36,636 nucleotides of DNA from Elusimicrobia bacterium RIFOXYA12_FULL_51_18 (GCA_001800245.1 MGVA01000041.1:1-36636), one strand, 5' to 3'; shown: positions 18,197-26,917, counted from the stretch's first letter. The notes: a model not told the origin generated them from the sequence alone. Program-made: numbers and translations.

Positions 18197-19312
18197 ATGA
18201 AAAAGACAGGCGTAAAGATCAAAAAAATAGCCATAAACACCGGCGGCGGGGACGCGCCGGGGCTTAACGCCGTTATACGGGCGGTTGTTGTTTCGGCCCT
18301 GAACAAGGGGTACGAGGTTTTCGGCATAAGGGACGGCTATAACGGACTTATGAAGCCGGAGGACTATCCCGAGGGCGGGCTGATCCCGCTCACGCGGCGT
18401 TCCGTGCGCGGCATAACCCACTTGGGGGGAACCATACTGGGCACCACCAACAAAGGGAATCCGACCAAGTATCCCACCATTGGAGCCGACGGTAAAATGT
18501 ACGAAAAAGACCGTAGCGACGAGCTGGTAGCGGCTTTTAGGAGAAATAAGATAGACGCCCTGGTGGCCCTGGGCGGGGACGGTTCCCTGGGGATAGCGAA
18601 TGTGCTGGCCGAAAAAGGCATACGCGCCATAGGCGTGCCTAAAACCATAGACAATGATCTGGACAAAACCGTGATAACCTTCGGTTTTGACACGGCTGTT
18701 TCATTCGCCACCGAGTGCCTGGACCGGCTGCATTCCACCGCTGAGGCGCATCGCCGCGTTATGGTGGTGGAGGTGATGGGCCGCTATGCCGGCTGGATAG
18801 CGCTGAACGCCGGCGTCTCCGGCAATGCCGATGCTATCCTGATACCGGAGATCCCGTACGATATAAACAAGATAGCCGCGGCGCTCAAAGAGAGGCCCAA
18901 GCGCGGGAAGCATTATGCCATAGTGGTGGTGGCCGAGGGCGCAAAAGCAAAGGGCGGCACAGTTTCCGTCGTCAGCAAGGAGCTTGGCCGCGCGGAGAAA
19001 CTGGGCGGCGCGGGCGAACGCGTGGCAAAAGAGCTGGAACCGCTTGTGGGCAAGGAATGCCGCACCGTGGTGCTGGGGCATCTGCTGCGCGGCGGCAGTC
19101 CCACCACTTTCGACAGGCTTATCTCGCTTAGGTTCGGCGCGGCGGCGGTGCGGGCTTTGGAGGAAGGCCGTTCCGGAGTGATGGTTGCGCTGGATCCTCC
19201 CACGGTCCGCTATGTGCCTCTTAAAGAAGCCACCAGCCGCATGAAGGTTGTGCCGCTGGACTGCGACACCATAATTACGGCCCGCGATCTGGGCATCAGT
19301 TTCGGCGATTGA
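18197..19312 (+). CDS. pfkA: 6-phosphofructokinase, mixed-signature (group III-like)
   Basis: A 371-residue PfkA-family enzyme that phosphorylates fructose 6-phosphate. Residues seen: NTGGGDAPGLNAVIR (14-28), GGDGS (126-130), PKTIDNDLD (148-156) with the catalytic Asp152, and VMGRYAGW (193-200). Gly129 is the ATP-type residue (Asp in pyrophosphate enzymes), while Lys149 is the residue usual in pyrophosphate enzymes and in some actinobacterial ATP enzymes. From this pair I favour ATP as donor. AAGGAG lies 6 bases before the ATG. The gene sits between a deaminase gene and mocA with short gaps; its link to purine metabolism is not obvious and may be only positional. Confidence 0.93.
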   Translation: MKKTGVKIKKIAINTGGGDAPGLNAVIRAVVVSALNKGYEVFGIRDGYNGLMKPEDYPEGGLIPLTRRSVRGITHLGGTILGTTNKGNPTKYPTIGADGKMYEKDRSDELVAAFRRNKIDALVALGGDGSLGIANVLAEKGIRAIGVPKTIDNDLDKTVITFGFDTAVSFATECLDRLHSTAEAHRRVMVVEVMGRYAGWIALNAGVSGNADAILIPEIPYDINKIAAALKERPKRGKHYAIVVVAEGAKAKGGTVSVVSKELGRAEKLGGAGERVAKELEPLVGKECRTVVLGHLLRGGSPTTFDRLISLRFGAAAVRALEEGRSGVMVALDPPTVRYVPLKEATSRMKVVPLDCDTIITARDLGISFGD

Positions 19313-19322
19313 AACACCCTCA

Positions 19323-19967
19323 ATGTTAAGCGCTTTAATACTAGCGGGCGGGGATTCTTCAAGGATGGGCCGGACCAAGGCCCTGCTCGAATATGACGGG
19401 CGGTTTTTCCTTGAGGCGGTCTGTGCCGGCGTTAAAGCCGCGGGGGTAAAGGAAACGGTCGTTATTCTCGGCGCGAGCCGCGCGGAAGTACTGGCGGCCT
19501 GGAAACCGAAAGAAGAAAGAACAGCTTTCAACGAAACCCCGGAACTTGGGCAGATAGCCTCGGTTAGGGCTGGACTGAAACTTGTCGGCGGCGAAGCGGA
19601 AGCGGTGATGATCTGTCTCGTGGATCAACCGACCATACTTCCGGAAACTTACAAGCTGGTCGCTGATTTCTGGCGTTCGAATAAAGATTTTATTGTAATA
19701 CCCAAGTGCCTGAGATTCGCCGCGAACAGTGAAGAACAAAAGGATCTTCGCGGTGAATATCCCCACAAACGCGGCCATCCCATCATTATTCCCAGAAAAT
19801 ATTTCCAGCTATGTTTCGACGGCCCCGCGGATAAAGGCCTGCACTGGGTCACGCACCATCCGTCGGTAAAAGTTCTGGGCCTTATTGTGAAGGATAGAAA
19901 TATAATAAAGGATTTCGACACGCCTGAGCAGTATGAGGAACTGAAGATCGGAGGAGCGGCGGATTAG
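19323..19967 (+). CDS. mocA: Molybdenum cofactor cytidylyltransferase-like nucleotidyltransferase
   Basis: A 214-residue nucleotidyltransferase. LILAGGDSSRMGRTKALLEYDG at the N-terminus is the MobA/MocA nucleotide-binding loop, LVDQPTILP gives the metal-binding Asp, KRGHPIIIP is the MocA-type Arg-Gly-His-Pro motif, and DFDTPEQYEEL closes the domain. MocA joins CMP to molybdopterin to make the MCD cofactor used by bacterial xanthine dehydrogenase-family enzymes, two of which are encoded downstream; this context is the main reason for preferring MocA over MobA. It starts 10 bases after pfkA without a clear Shine-Dalgarno sequence, so coupled translation is likely, and ends at a strong terminator. 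Confidence 0.85.
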   Translation: MLSALILAGGDSSRMGRTKALLEYDGRFFLEAVCAGVKAAGVKETVVILGASRAEVLAAWKPKEERTAFNETPELGQIASVRAGLKLVGGEAEAVMICLVDQPTILPETYKLVADFWRSNKDFIVIPKCLRFAANSEEQKDLRGEYPHKRGHPIIIPRKYFQLCFDGPADKGLHWVTHHPSVKVLGLIVKDRNIIKDFDTPEQYEELKIGGAAD

Positions 19968-19977
19968 CAGTTCTCTT

Positions 19978-20001
19978 GATCGGCGACCCCGCCGATTTTT
20001 C
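19978..20001 (+). terminator. strong intrinsic terminator after mocA
   Basis: ATCGGCG (19979-19985) and CGCCGAT (19990-19996) form a perfect GC-rich 7-bp stem with a 4-base loop ACCC, and the T run TTTTT follows. It lies 11 bases after the mocA stop and ends the deaminase-pfk-mocA unit before the cyclase gene. Confidence 0.85.
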
Positions 20002-20070
20002 AACTTACTTTTATAAATGCGATAATATATTGATTTTCTCTTAGATTTATTCGAAACCACAGGGGAACAT

Positions 20071-21612
20071 ATGCCCGAAACCGAACTTACCAAGGAACAA
20101 AAGAAAAAAATATCGGGCGCTCTTTATTTCGGCTACCTGGCTTTTTACCTGATCTCGGTTGACGCCGTTTTTTCCGATTTGTACCTTATTGTCGTCAGCG
20201 GGGTTAAGGGCAGTTTGCGCTCTCTTCCGGCTTATTCGTATATGGCGTCCGCCCGCCCGGTCATGGCCGCTTTCATGTTCCTGTTGATAACTCTCTGGTA
20301 TTCTCCTATCCGCAAGTTCACCAAGACTTTTGACCCGGGCCTGAAACCTGAAATCCGCGCCAAGATAAGCCATATATACAGGGACCTGTATTTGTTTTTT
20401 GCCTTATCTGCGGCGGTGCGGGTACTTGTATATATCTTTAAGCCCGGGCACTCTCTGACCTGGGAGCTTTTTTTGAAAGATCTGTTCCCGGCAATGATAC
20501 TTGTGATTGCCGCCCAACTGTCCGTATCGGTGGCGAATGTGGACAGCTTCCTTGCCAGGGTTGATGAGTTGGTCGCCTTGCTTTACGAGAAAGAGGAGCT
20601 TTATAAGATACGTGAAGGGACTGCGATCCCGCTTTTTGCGAAGGTCGCCTTGCTGGTTTCTGTTTCCGCAATAATACCGTTCCTGATGCTGTACGCCGCC
20701 TCCATGAGGGGAGTCCAGCTGTCGGATTTCCCGGATGTCTTAATGTCGCTTGTCATCGTTTGTGTGGTAACGCTCGTACTCGGCCTGACCTTTATACTTA
20801 AAAGCGTACAGCGCCCGCTGGAAGGGCTCATAAGCAAGATGGGCCGCGTTTCAAAAGGCGATTACAATGTCAAAACCCGCATTTATTTCGCCGATGAAGT
20901 GGCGCGCCTCAAGGCGGGCTTCAACGAGATGGTGGACGGTCTTAAGGAGCGGGAGGAGCTTCGCGACACGTTCGGCAGATATATGTCAATAGAGATCGCC
21001 CGCGAGCTTCTGAAAAACAAGAAAGTGAATCTTGGGGGCGAACACCTGGACGCGGCGGTGATGTTCTGCGATATCCGTAATTTTACGCCGTTGAGCGAAA
21101 AGATGTCAGCGGCACAGGTGGTGGAATTCCTGAATAATTATTTTTCGTACATAACCCCGCCCATAACCGCAAACTTTGGGGTGATAAGCAAATTTATGGG
21201 CGACGCCGTGATGGCGGTCTATACTCCGATGCTGGGCTCAGTGAATTACGCGGCCGACTCGGTGCGCTCCGCCCTTGCTATGCGCGAAGCGCTGGCCGCT
21301 TTCAACGCCTCGGGTAAAAGTCCCGGAGAGGTCCGCTTCGGTATAGGCATACAGACCGGCGGCCTGGTGGCGGGCAATATCGGCACGCTCGCGCGGCTGG
21401 AATACACTTTTATAGGCGATACGGTCAACATAGCTTCGCGCCTTGAATCGAAGACCAAGGAACTCGGGACGGATATCCTTATAAGCAGATCGGTGCTGGA
21501 TAAAATAGGCGGCATCCTGGACGGAGAGGCGAAATTCGAGGGCGTGGGCCTGATCCCGCTAAAGGGTAAAGCCGAGCCGATAGAACTTTATAAAGTCCTT
21601 CCCAGAGCGTAG
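20071..21612 (+). CDS. Membrane-anchored class III adenylate cyclase with HAMP domain
   Basis: A 513-residue membrane protein that should make cAMP from ATP. The first 245 residues hold about six hydrophobic helices (around 17-42, 62-78, 107-124, 138-156, 188-210, 224-245). A HAMP linker follows (RPLEGLISKMGRVSKGDY, 248-265), then the cyclase domain from about 325. Metal aspartates are Asp334 (FCDIRNFT) and Asp378 (FMGDAVMAVY); Lys374 and Thr446 (LEYTFIGDTVNIASRLE) are the adenine-selecting pair of class IIIb, and Asn453/Arg457 are the transition-state residues. All are present, so the enzyme should be an active homodimeric adenylate cyclase. AGGGG precedes the start. The ligand sensed by the membrane part is unknown. 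It follows a strong terminator and so has its own promoter. Confidence 0.93.
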   Translation: MPETELTKEQKKKISGALYFGYLAFYLISVDAVFSDLYLIVVSGVKGSLRSLPAYSYMASARPVMAAFMFLLITLWYSPIRKFTKTFDPGLKPEIRAKISHIYRDLYLFFALSAAVRVLVYIFKPGHSLTWELFLKDLFPAMILVIAAQLSVSVANVDSFLARVDELVALLYEKEELYKIREGTAIPLFAKVALLVSVSAIIPFLMLYAASMRGVQLSDFPDVLMSLVIVCVVTLVLGLTFILKSVQRPLEGLISKMGRVSKGDYNVKTRIYFADEVARLKAGFNEMVDGLKEREELRDTFGRYMSIEIARELLKNKKVNLGGEHLDAAVMFCDIRNFTPLSEKMSAAQVVEFLNNYFSYITPPITANFGVISKFMGDAVMAVYTPMLGSVNYAADSVRSALAMREALAAFNASGKSPGEVRFGIGIQTGGLVAGNIGTLARLEYTFIGDTVNIASRLESKTKELGTDILISRSVLDKIGGILDGEAKFEGVGLIPLKGKAEPIELYKVLPRA

Positions 21613-21691
21613 GATTTTCATAAAAAATATTCGGGGACATCGCTTGCACGCGGCTCTGAGGGCTGCCGTCGTTCTATAGTCTGGAGACTTT

Positions 21692-21722
21692 CGGGACCGT
21701 CCCGGCATATTATTTATATAAT
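21692..21722 (+). promoter_or_regulatory. candidate promoter and operator palindrome upstream of the zinc-ribbon/xdhC unit
   Basis: CGGGAC-C-GTCCCG (21692-21704) is a 13-base interrupted palindrome that sits 12 bases before a perfect TATAAT (21717-21722). The palindrome occupies the place of the -35 box, where no -35-like hexamer is found. This layout fits a regulated promoter, activated or repressed at the palindrome. The gene starts 47 bases downstream of TATAAT. The palindrome is not followed by a T run, so it is unlikely to be a terminator for the cyclase gene. Confidence 0.45.
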
Positions 21723-21769
21723 GTGCATGATGGGCCGTATGTTACACCATGATCTGGAGGAATTGAACT

Positions 21770-22300
21770 ATGGGTAATACCAAGAGGTGCTATAACTGCT
21801 CAACGGAGGTGGACGAAGACGAAGAAATATGTCCGCGTTGCAGGAAGAAGCTTGGGGCTAAAGGGGACTCCGGAATAGCTAAAAAGCCGGGCTCGCTTGT
21901 ACTGAAAATATTTTTTGTACTTCTTTTAATCGCCATAGCCGGCAAATTTGCCGGACGTTCCTCTTCCGCAAATTCGGCGGCGGCGCCGGCCTCGGATATG
22001 GTCGTTGTCAAAGAAATCAGCAACACCGACGACTCCAGGGATGGAGTGATAAAGAAGCTGAAGGAAAAGGGGGCGCAGGCGCTGGGCACTCTTGGCGTTG
22101 TGGATGTCGGCTATAACAATAATGACGCGCTATGCGTTTATGTGGATCCGCGGTTCGGCAGTCTTACAAGGCCGCAGCAGGAGCAATTGGTTAAGATCAT
22201 GGCGAATGAATGGGCGAAGGCCCTTGGAAAAGACTCAACCGCGGTCGAGATTCTGGAGCACGATACCAAAAAGAAAGTGGATGAGTGGACGGTGAAATAA
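21770..22300 (+). CDS. Zinc-ribbon membrane protein of unknown function
   Basis: A 176-residue protein not assigned to a named family. An N-terminal zinc ribbon (Cys7-x2-Cys10 and Cys21-x2-Cys24) is followed by one transmembrane helix at about 43-61 (LVLKIFFVLLLIAIAGKF), an Ala/Ser-rich spacer, and a 90-residue domain on the far side of the membrane that contains GTLGVVDVGYNNNDALCVYVDP. The zinc ribbon would face the cytoplasm. GGAGG is 9 bases before the ATG. The stop overlaps the xdhC start by one base (TAATG), so the two are translationally coupled; this suggests, but does not prove, a link to molybdenum hydroxylase maturation. Confidence 0.75.
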   Translation: MGNTKRCYNCSTEVDEDEEICPRCRKKLGAKGDSGIAKKPGSLVLKIFFVLLLIAIAGKFAGRSSSANSAAAPASDMVVVKEISNTDDSRDGVIKKLKEKGAQALGTLGVVDVGYNNNDALCVYVDPRFGSLTRPQQEQLVKIMANEWAKALGKDSTAVEILEHDTKKKVDEWTVK

Positions 22301-23142
22301 TGAAGGAATCCAGAAATCTCATAAAAATGCTGGGTGAGGCCATGGACAGCGGTAAGAGCGCCGCGTTCGTGACTATAATTTCCGCGGACGGCTCCACGCC
22401 GCGCGAAGCGGGCGCCAAAATGCTGGTGTTCGAGAACGGTTCCATAGAGGGGACCGTCGGCGGGGGCGCGTTGGAAGCGCTGGTTATAAAGCAGGCCGTG
22501 GCCTGCGTAAAAAAAGGCCTGGGGGGGAAATTCGTTTTTGACCTCAAGCCTAAAGGCGGCGCCCGCGCAAGTGCCTCCGGCCTGCGGACTACCAATACCG
22601 GCATGATCTGCATGGGCAAGGTGGAAACATTTATTGATGTCTATAAAAATCCTCTCAAAATACTGGTTCTTGGCGCCGGTCATGTGGGCATGAAGATAGC
22701 TGAGGCCGCGGATCTGGCCGGCTATCCCTGCGTGGTCGCAGACGACAGGCCGGAATTCGCCAATACGGAAAGATTTCCTAATGCTTCAGCTGTTATGCTC
22801 GAAAAGCCGCACGAAGCCGTGCTTCGCGCCGATGTGGACGAGAATACGTATGTGGTGATAGTTACCCGTGGCCATGCGCTGGATCGGGAATGCCTCGAAG
22901 AGGCGATGAGGACTAGGGCGCGCTATATCGGCATGATAGGGAGCGCCGATAAAGTGCGGGAAATATTCCGCCTGGCCGGGAAACAGAAACTTTACCCGCT
23001 GAAAGACAAGCGGGTTTATTCTCCCATTGGGCTCGATCTCGGCGGCAAGGCGCCCGGCGAAATAGCCGTTTCGGTACTGGCGGAGATAGTGAAATTGCAT
23101 TATAAGCGCGATGGAAAGCATATGAGAGTCGCCGGAGAATAG
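22300..23142 (+). CDS. xdhC: XdhC/CoxI family molybdenum hydroxylase maturation factor
   Basis: A 280-residue XdhC-type protein. XdhC binds the sulfurated molybdenum cofactor and inserts it into xanthine dehydrogenase. The N-terminal XdhC_CoxI domain has GSTPREAGAKMLV and GTVGGGALE; the C-terminal Rossmann domain has ILVLGAGHVGMKIAEAA, YIGMIGSADKVREIF and SPIGLDLGGKAPGEIAVS. Where the family usually has Cys-Gly-Gly after the first domain, this protein reads MICMGKVE (Cys-Met-Gly). I take ATG 22300, which overlaps the upstream stop; a GTG 15 bases earlier is also in frame. It precedes two molybdenum hydroxylases and may serve both. An oxidoreductase role for the Rossmann part cannot be excluded. 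Confidence 0.92.
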   Translation: MKESRNLIKMLGEAMDSGKSAAFVTIISADGSTPREAGAKMLVFENGSIEGTVGGGALEALVIKQAVACVKKGLGGKFVFDLKPKGGARASASGLRTTNTGMICMGKVETFIDVYKNPLKILVLGAGHVGMKIAEAADLAGYPCVVADDRPEFANTERFPNASAVMLEKPHEAVLRADVDENTYVVIVTRGHALDRECLEEAMRTRARYIGMIGSADKVREIFRLAGKQKLYPLKDKRVYSPIGLDLGGKAPGEIAVSVLAEIVKLHYKRDGKHMRVAGE

Positions 23143-23225
23143 GCGATAGATAAGAGATTGAAGCCGGATGCCGGGGAGTTGTTGATCCGTACATTTCTGG
23201 TCCATAAGTTTATGTTTGAGGAACC

Positions 23226-25532
23226 ATGGATAAATTTTCTTATATCGGTAAACCTGTAGTCAGAAAGGACGCGCTGGTAAAGGCGTCCGGCCTGGCCAGA
23301 TATGCGGCCGACCAGGATTTTGCCGGCATGCTTTACGCCGCCGCCGTACGTTGCCCGGTCCCCCGCATAAAGATCTTAGGCGTTTCAGACTCCAAAGCCA
23401 GGAAAGTTCCGGGCTACGTAACTTTAGTTACACACAAGGATATAAAAGGCCCGAATAAATGGCCGCTGGTGGTTGACGATTATCCATTTCTGCCGGAGAC
23501 GGAAGCGAAGTTCCAGGGTGAGACCGTGGCCCTGGTTGTGGCGGAAACCCAAAAGGCGGCCAAAAATGCCGCGCGCCTGGTGGAGATAAAGTACAAAGAG
23601 CTTCCTTTTGTAGAGGATCCGCTGAAAGCCATGGATAAGAAGGCCATAAAGCTTTACGGTGATGACAATGTCTTCGCAAAGTTCGTAATAAAAAAGGGCG
23701 ATCCCGACAAGGCGATAAAAGAAGCGCATGCCGTGGTGGAAGAGGAATTTACCACCAACTACCAGGTGCACGCATATCTGGAGACCCAGGGCGTAACGGC
23801 CGTGCCCGAAGCCGACGGCGGGTTGACCGTTTACAGCTCCACCCAATGTCCGTTCTACGTCCTTGACGGCGTGGCGGCTGTGGCGGATCTGGGATACCAT
23901 AAAGTGAAAGTTATTCAGACCGTGACGGGTGGAGGTTTCGGAGGCAAGGAAGACGTCCCGGCTTTGGTGGCCTCGCATGCCGCCATCTGCGCGCTTAAGA
24001 CCGGCAGGCCGGTCAGGCTGATTTACGACCGGAAAGAGGATTTTAACTCCATGTCCAAGCGGCATCCGTCCTGGTCAAGGGTAAGCTATGCGTCCGACAA
24101 GAACGGGAAGATCACGGCCTGCGTGGTTAAATATGTCCTGGACGGCGGAGCTTATTCCACACTGTCGCCGATAGTTTTGTGGCGCGGCGCCGTGCACGCC
24201 GCCGGGCCTTACAAGATAGAAAATGTGCGTATAGAGGCTTATGCCGTGGCCACCAATAAGGTCCCTTGCGGCGCTTTCAGGGGATTCGGCCAGCCGCAGA
24301 TCTGTTTCGCCCAGGAATCCCTGGTGGACGATCTTGCGCACAAGTTGAAGATGGACCCCATAGAGCTTCGCTTAAAAAATATCCTGCGCCCCGGAGACAA
24401 GACCGCCACCGGCCAGACCATCGGCGCTTCCTGCGGCCTTGAAGAACTTCTTGAAACCGTGAGAAAAAGATCCGGCTGGGACTCAAAAGCGGGTTCGCAT
24501 AATCCGAATTCCACGCGCCCCGCCTCCGGTCCAGACAAAGTCCGGGGCCTGGGAGTGTCCGTGGCCTATTACGGAGTAGGCCTTGGCGCAAAGGGCCGGT
24601 ATCTTGACCGCGCCGGCGCCTATGTGAATATTTACAAGGACGCGACCGTTGGTGTCAACGTGGGGAACACCGAAATGGGGCAGGGCGCCCTGACCGTACT
24701 GAGCCAGATCTGCGCCGAAACCTTGAACGCCCCGTACGATAACATAAAACTGGAGGAAGTGGATACCTCCAAGGTGTCTGATTCCGGGCCCACCGTGGCC
24801 AGCCGCACCACTCTCATGAGCGGCAACGCCATCCTTGAGGCCGCCGCGCCTATACGGGCCGGCATCTTCAAGACGGCGTTGGACCTGCTTCTCGCCAAAG
24901 GCGCGCAAGCTTCCAGCCCGATGAGCGCCTTCCGGGGCGTGTTCTCAATCGGAGAGGTTTCAGTGACCTTTGCCGAAGTTGTGAAGGAATGCTGGAACCG
25001 GCGTATGAAGATGGGCGAACAAGGCTGGTATGTTTCGCCCCATACTTCCTATAACATGGGCGACGGCCAGGGCGACGCCTATGTGACCTACTCCTACTCC
25101 GCCGATGCGGCCGAGGTTGAAGTGGACCTTAAGACCGGGGTCACCAAAGTTTTGAATATTTACGCGGCCTACGATGTGGGCAGGCTTATTAATCCGCGGC
25201 TGGCGGAAGGCCAGGCCCAGGGCGGTATTTTGCAGGGCATGAGCTGGGCTCTCTATGAGAACCTGGTTTACAAGAACGGAATAATGCTTAACCCTAATTT
25301 TACCGACTATGTCATGGCCACTATTGCCGATAAACCTGAATATGATATAGTTTTCATAGAGAAACCCTATGCCGAAGGACCGTACAACGCCAAAGGAATG
25401 GGCGAGGTCCCGTTGATAGGCGTTGCGCCGGCTGTAGGTAACGCGGTCAGGAACGCTTCGGGGGTCAGAGTAAGATCCGTGCCTATTTTGCCGGAGAAGG
25501 TCTGGACGGGGCTTGCCGGTAATAGAAAATAA
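23226..25532 (+). CDS. xdhA: Xanthine dehydrogenase-type molybdopterin-binding subunit (set A)
   Basis: A 768-residue molybdenum subunit of the xanthine dehydrogenase family, which hydroxylates heterocycles with water as oxygen source. Hallmarks: TVTGGGFGGKEDVPAL, YLETQGVTAVP with a Glu at the place of bovine Glu802, GAFRGFGQPQ with an Arg at the place of Arg880, GNTEMGQGALTVLSQICAETL, and the catalytic Glu (about residue 727) in AKGMGEVPLIG. The retained Glu/Arg pair is what binds hypoxanthine and xanthine, so a purine substrate is likely. GAGGA lies 5 bases before the ATG. The electron-transfer partners, 2Fe-2S and FAD subunits, come after an unrelated CsgG/outer-membrane gene. The purine deaminase and xdhC nearby support the assignment. 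The protein is cytosolic, with no Tat signal. Confidence 0.93.
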   Translation: MDKFSYIGKPVVRKDALVKASGLARYAADQDFAGMLYAAAVRCPVPRIKILGVSDSKARKVPGYVTLVTHKDIKGPNKWPLVVDDYPFLPETEAKFQGETVALVVAETQKAAKNAARLVEIKYKELPFVEDPLKAMDKKAIKLYGDDNVFAKFVIKKGDPDKAIKEAHAVVEEEFTTNYQVHAYLETQGVTAVPEADGGLTVYSSTQCPFYVLDGVAAVADLGYHKVKVIQTVTGGGFGGKEDVPALVASHAAICALKTGRPVRLIYDRKEDFNSMSKRHPSWSRVSYASDKNGKITACVVKYVLDGGAYSTLSPIVLWRGAVHAAGPYKIENVRIEAYAVATNKVPCGAFRGFGQPQICFAQESLVDDLAHKLKMDPIELRLKNILRPGDKTATGQTIGASCGLEELLETVRKRSGWDSKAGSHNPNSTRPASGPDKVRGLGVSVAYYGVGLGAKGRYLDRAGAYVNIYKDATVGVNVGNTEMGQGALTVLSQICAETLNAPYDNIKLEEVDTSKVSDSGPTVASRTTLMSGNAILEAAAPIRAGIFKTALDLLLAKGAQASSPMSAFRGVFSIGEVSVTFAEVVKECWNRRMKMGEQGWYVSPHTSYNMGDGQGDAYVTYSYSADAAEVEVDLKTGVTKVLNIYAAYDVGRLINPRLAEGQAQGGILQGMSWALYENLVYKNGIMLNPNFTDYVMATIADKPEYDIVFIEKPYAEGPYNAKGMGEVPLIGVAPAVGNAVRNASGVRVRSVPILPEKVWTGLAGNRK

Positions 25533-25576
25533 CCGCGGATTTACGTCAACGATTTGATATTCAGGAGGGGAGGATA

Positions 25577-26917
25577 ATGTATTTTAACTTAAAGATGTTC
25601 AGGGTGGCGATAACGGCGGCGGTGTTTTTCAGTTTCAGCGCCGTTTCGTTCGCGGAAGACAGTTATACCAAGCTGGCCAAAGAAATAGCCACCGCCGGCT
25701 CCTCCATAACCAATAAGAAAATAGCCATCATTCCTTTCTCTTATGCCGACGGGCGCGTCGCGACAAAAGACGGTTCCGTGATCTCTGAGCGCATAACGAT
25801 GAAGCTGATAAAACTGCGGAAATTCGAGATAGTGGAGCGCAGCATGCTGGACAAGGTAATGGGGGAACTGAAGCTCCAGAACTCCGGCATGATGGACGCG
25901 ACCAGCACGCAGCAGCTGGGGAAACTTCTGGGCGTGGAAGCCATAGTCACCGGCACTCTGGTGGAGATGCAGGGCGGCAAAATAGAGGTCAACGCCAGGC
26001 TTATCAAGACGGAGACCGCGCAGGCTATAGGCGCGGCTGAGATGACCGTTGAGAAAGACTGGGTCGGAGACGCGGCCACCCCGGTCCAGCCCCAGACCCA
26101 GGCGCAAGCACAGGCACAACAACAGCAGGCGCAGCCGACCTACTACCAGCAGCCGACCTACTACCAGCAGCCTACGGCGCCCGCTCCGCGCGTGCGCGGG
26201 AAATACGAATACGGTTTCTTTGAGGTGTTCTACGGTTTTGGTTCCCCGGATATGAGGCTTGAGTTCTCCAATACAAACTCGAACATTATCCTGGACAACA
26301 CTTACACCAACGAACTCGGTATAAATATTACCCCCAACCGGCCGTATCCTACCTACGCGTATAATCACTATCATGCCGGGACGGTCACCTTCGATAAACT
26401 CAAAACCGGCGGTTCCGGTCCGCTGGCTATGCGCGTTGGCGGTTACAGTAACAGCGTGATAGGCGGAGATTTTGAATTCTCATACGAGAATCGTAATATT
26501 CTGGCCCAGGATACCACCTGGTCCGTGGACGGCACGGCTCCGGCCGCTTTTACTTTCTCCAGCAACGATTACGCTACGGTAAAGACTTTCGGCATGAGCT
26601 TCGATCTGCTTTTAAGGGTACCAGGGGAGACAATAGACCCTTACACCGGGCTGGGCCTGGGATTATCCCTGAACACCATAGATCTGCCGTATGTGTGGGG
26701 TGTTAATTCTGTCGCGCCCGATGTGGAATTCGCGCCGGGCTTAATGTTCAGGATACCCATAGGCATAAGGATAAGGACCTCCAATCACCTGAGTTTCGTG
26801 GCCGAAGTGCGGTATGAATTGAATTCCATGTCGTTCGACCGCGGGTTTGCCGGAGAGAGCGACTCTATAAAGTTGAGCGGCACTAAATTCATAGCGGGCA
26901 TGGGCCTGACTTTCTAA
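25577..26917 (+). CDS. CsgG/FlgO-like domain fused to an outer-membrane beta-barrel
   Basis: A 446-residue exported protein. A signal peptide (cleavage near SFA-ED, residue 26) leads into a FlgO/CsgG-type alpha/beta domain at about 47-165 (KIAIIPFSYADG, FEIVERSMLDKVM, LLGVEAIVTGTLVEMQGG). A Gln/Pro/Tyr-rich linker (about 172-205) with a tandem PTYYQQ repeat separates it from a C-terminal part of alternating beta strands ending in GMGLTF, a typical terminal barrel strand with final Phe. CsgG-type domains bind lipoprotein partners or form secretion pores; the barrel implies anchoring in an outer membrane. The gene has a strong GGAGGGGAGG binding site and sits, oddly, between the Mo and 2Fe-2S subunit genes of a xanthine dehydrogenase. 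No link in function is evident. Confidence 0.82.
   Translation: MYFNLKMFRVAITAAVFFSFSAVSFAEDSYTKLAKEIATAGSSITNKKIAIIPFSYADGRVATKDGSVISERITMKLIKLRKFEIVERSMLDKVMGELKLQNSGMMDATSTQQLGKLLGVEAIVTGTLVEMQGGKIEVNARLIKTETAQAIGAAEMTVEKDWVGDAATPVQPQTQAQAQAQQQQAQPTYYQQPTYYQQPTAPAPRVRGKYEYGFFEVFYGFGSPDMRLEFSNTNSNIILDNTYTNELGINITPNRPYPTYAYNHYHAGTVTFDKLKTGGSGPLAMRVGGYSNSVIGGDFEFSYENRNILAQDTTWSVDGTAPAAFTFSSNDYATVKTFGMSFDLLLRVPGETIDPYTGLGLGLSLNTIDLPYVWGVNSVAPDVEFAPGLMFRIPIGIRIRTSNHLSFVAEVRYELNSMSFDRGFAGESDSIKLSGTKFIAGMGLTF
26132..26167 (+). repeat. two tandem 18-bp repeats in the CsgG/barrel linker
   Basis: The 18-bp unit CAGCCGACCTACTACCAG occurs twice back to back, followed by a partial third copy. It encodes the Q-P-T-Y-Y-Q linker repeat. 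Multiples of three keep the frame, so slippage would only change linker length. Confidence 0.9.

Noticed and set aside
20012-20030. AT-rich TATAAA/TAATAT stretch before the cyclase gene
   Set aside because: Several -10-like hexamers overlap and none has a good -35 partner, so no promoter can be fixed here.
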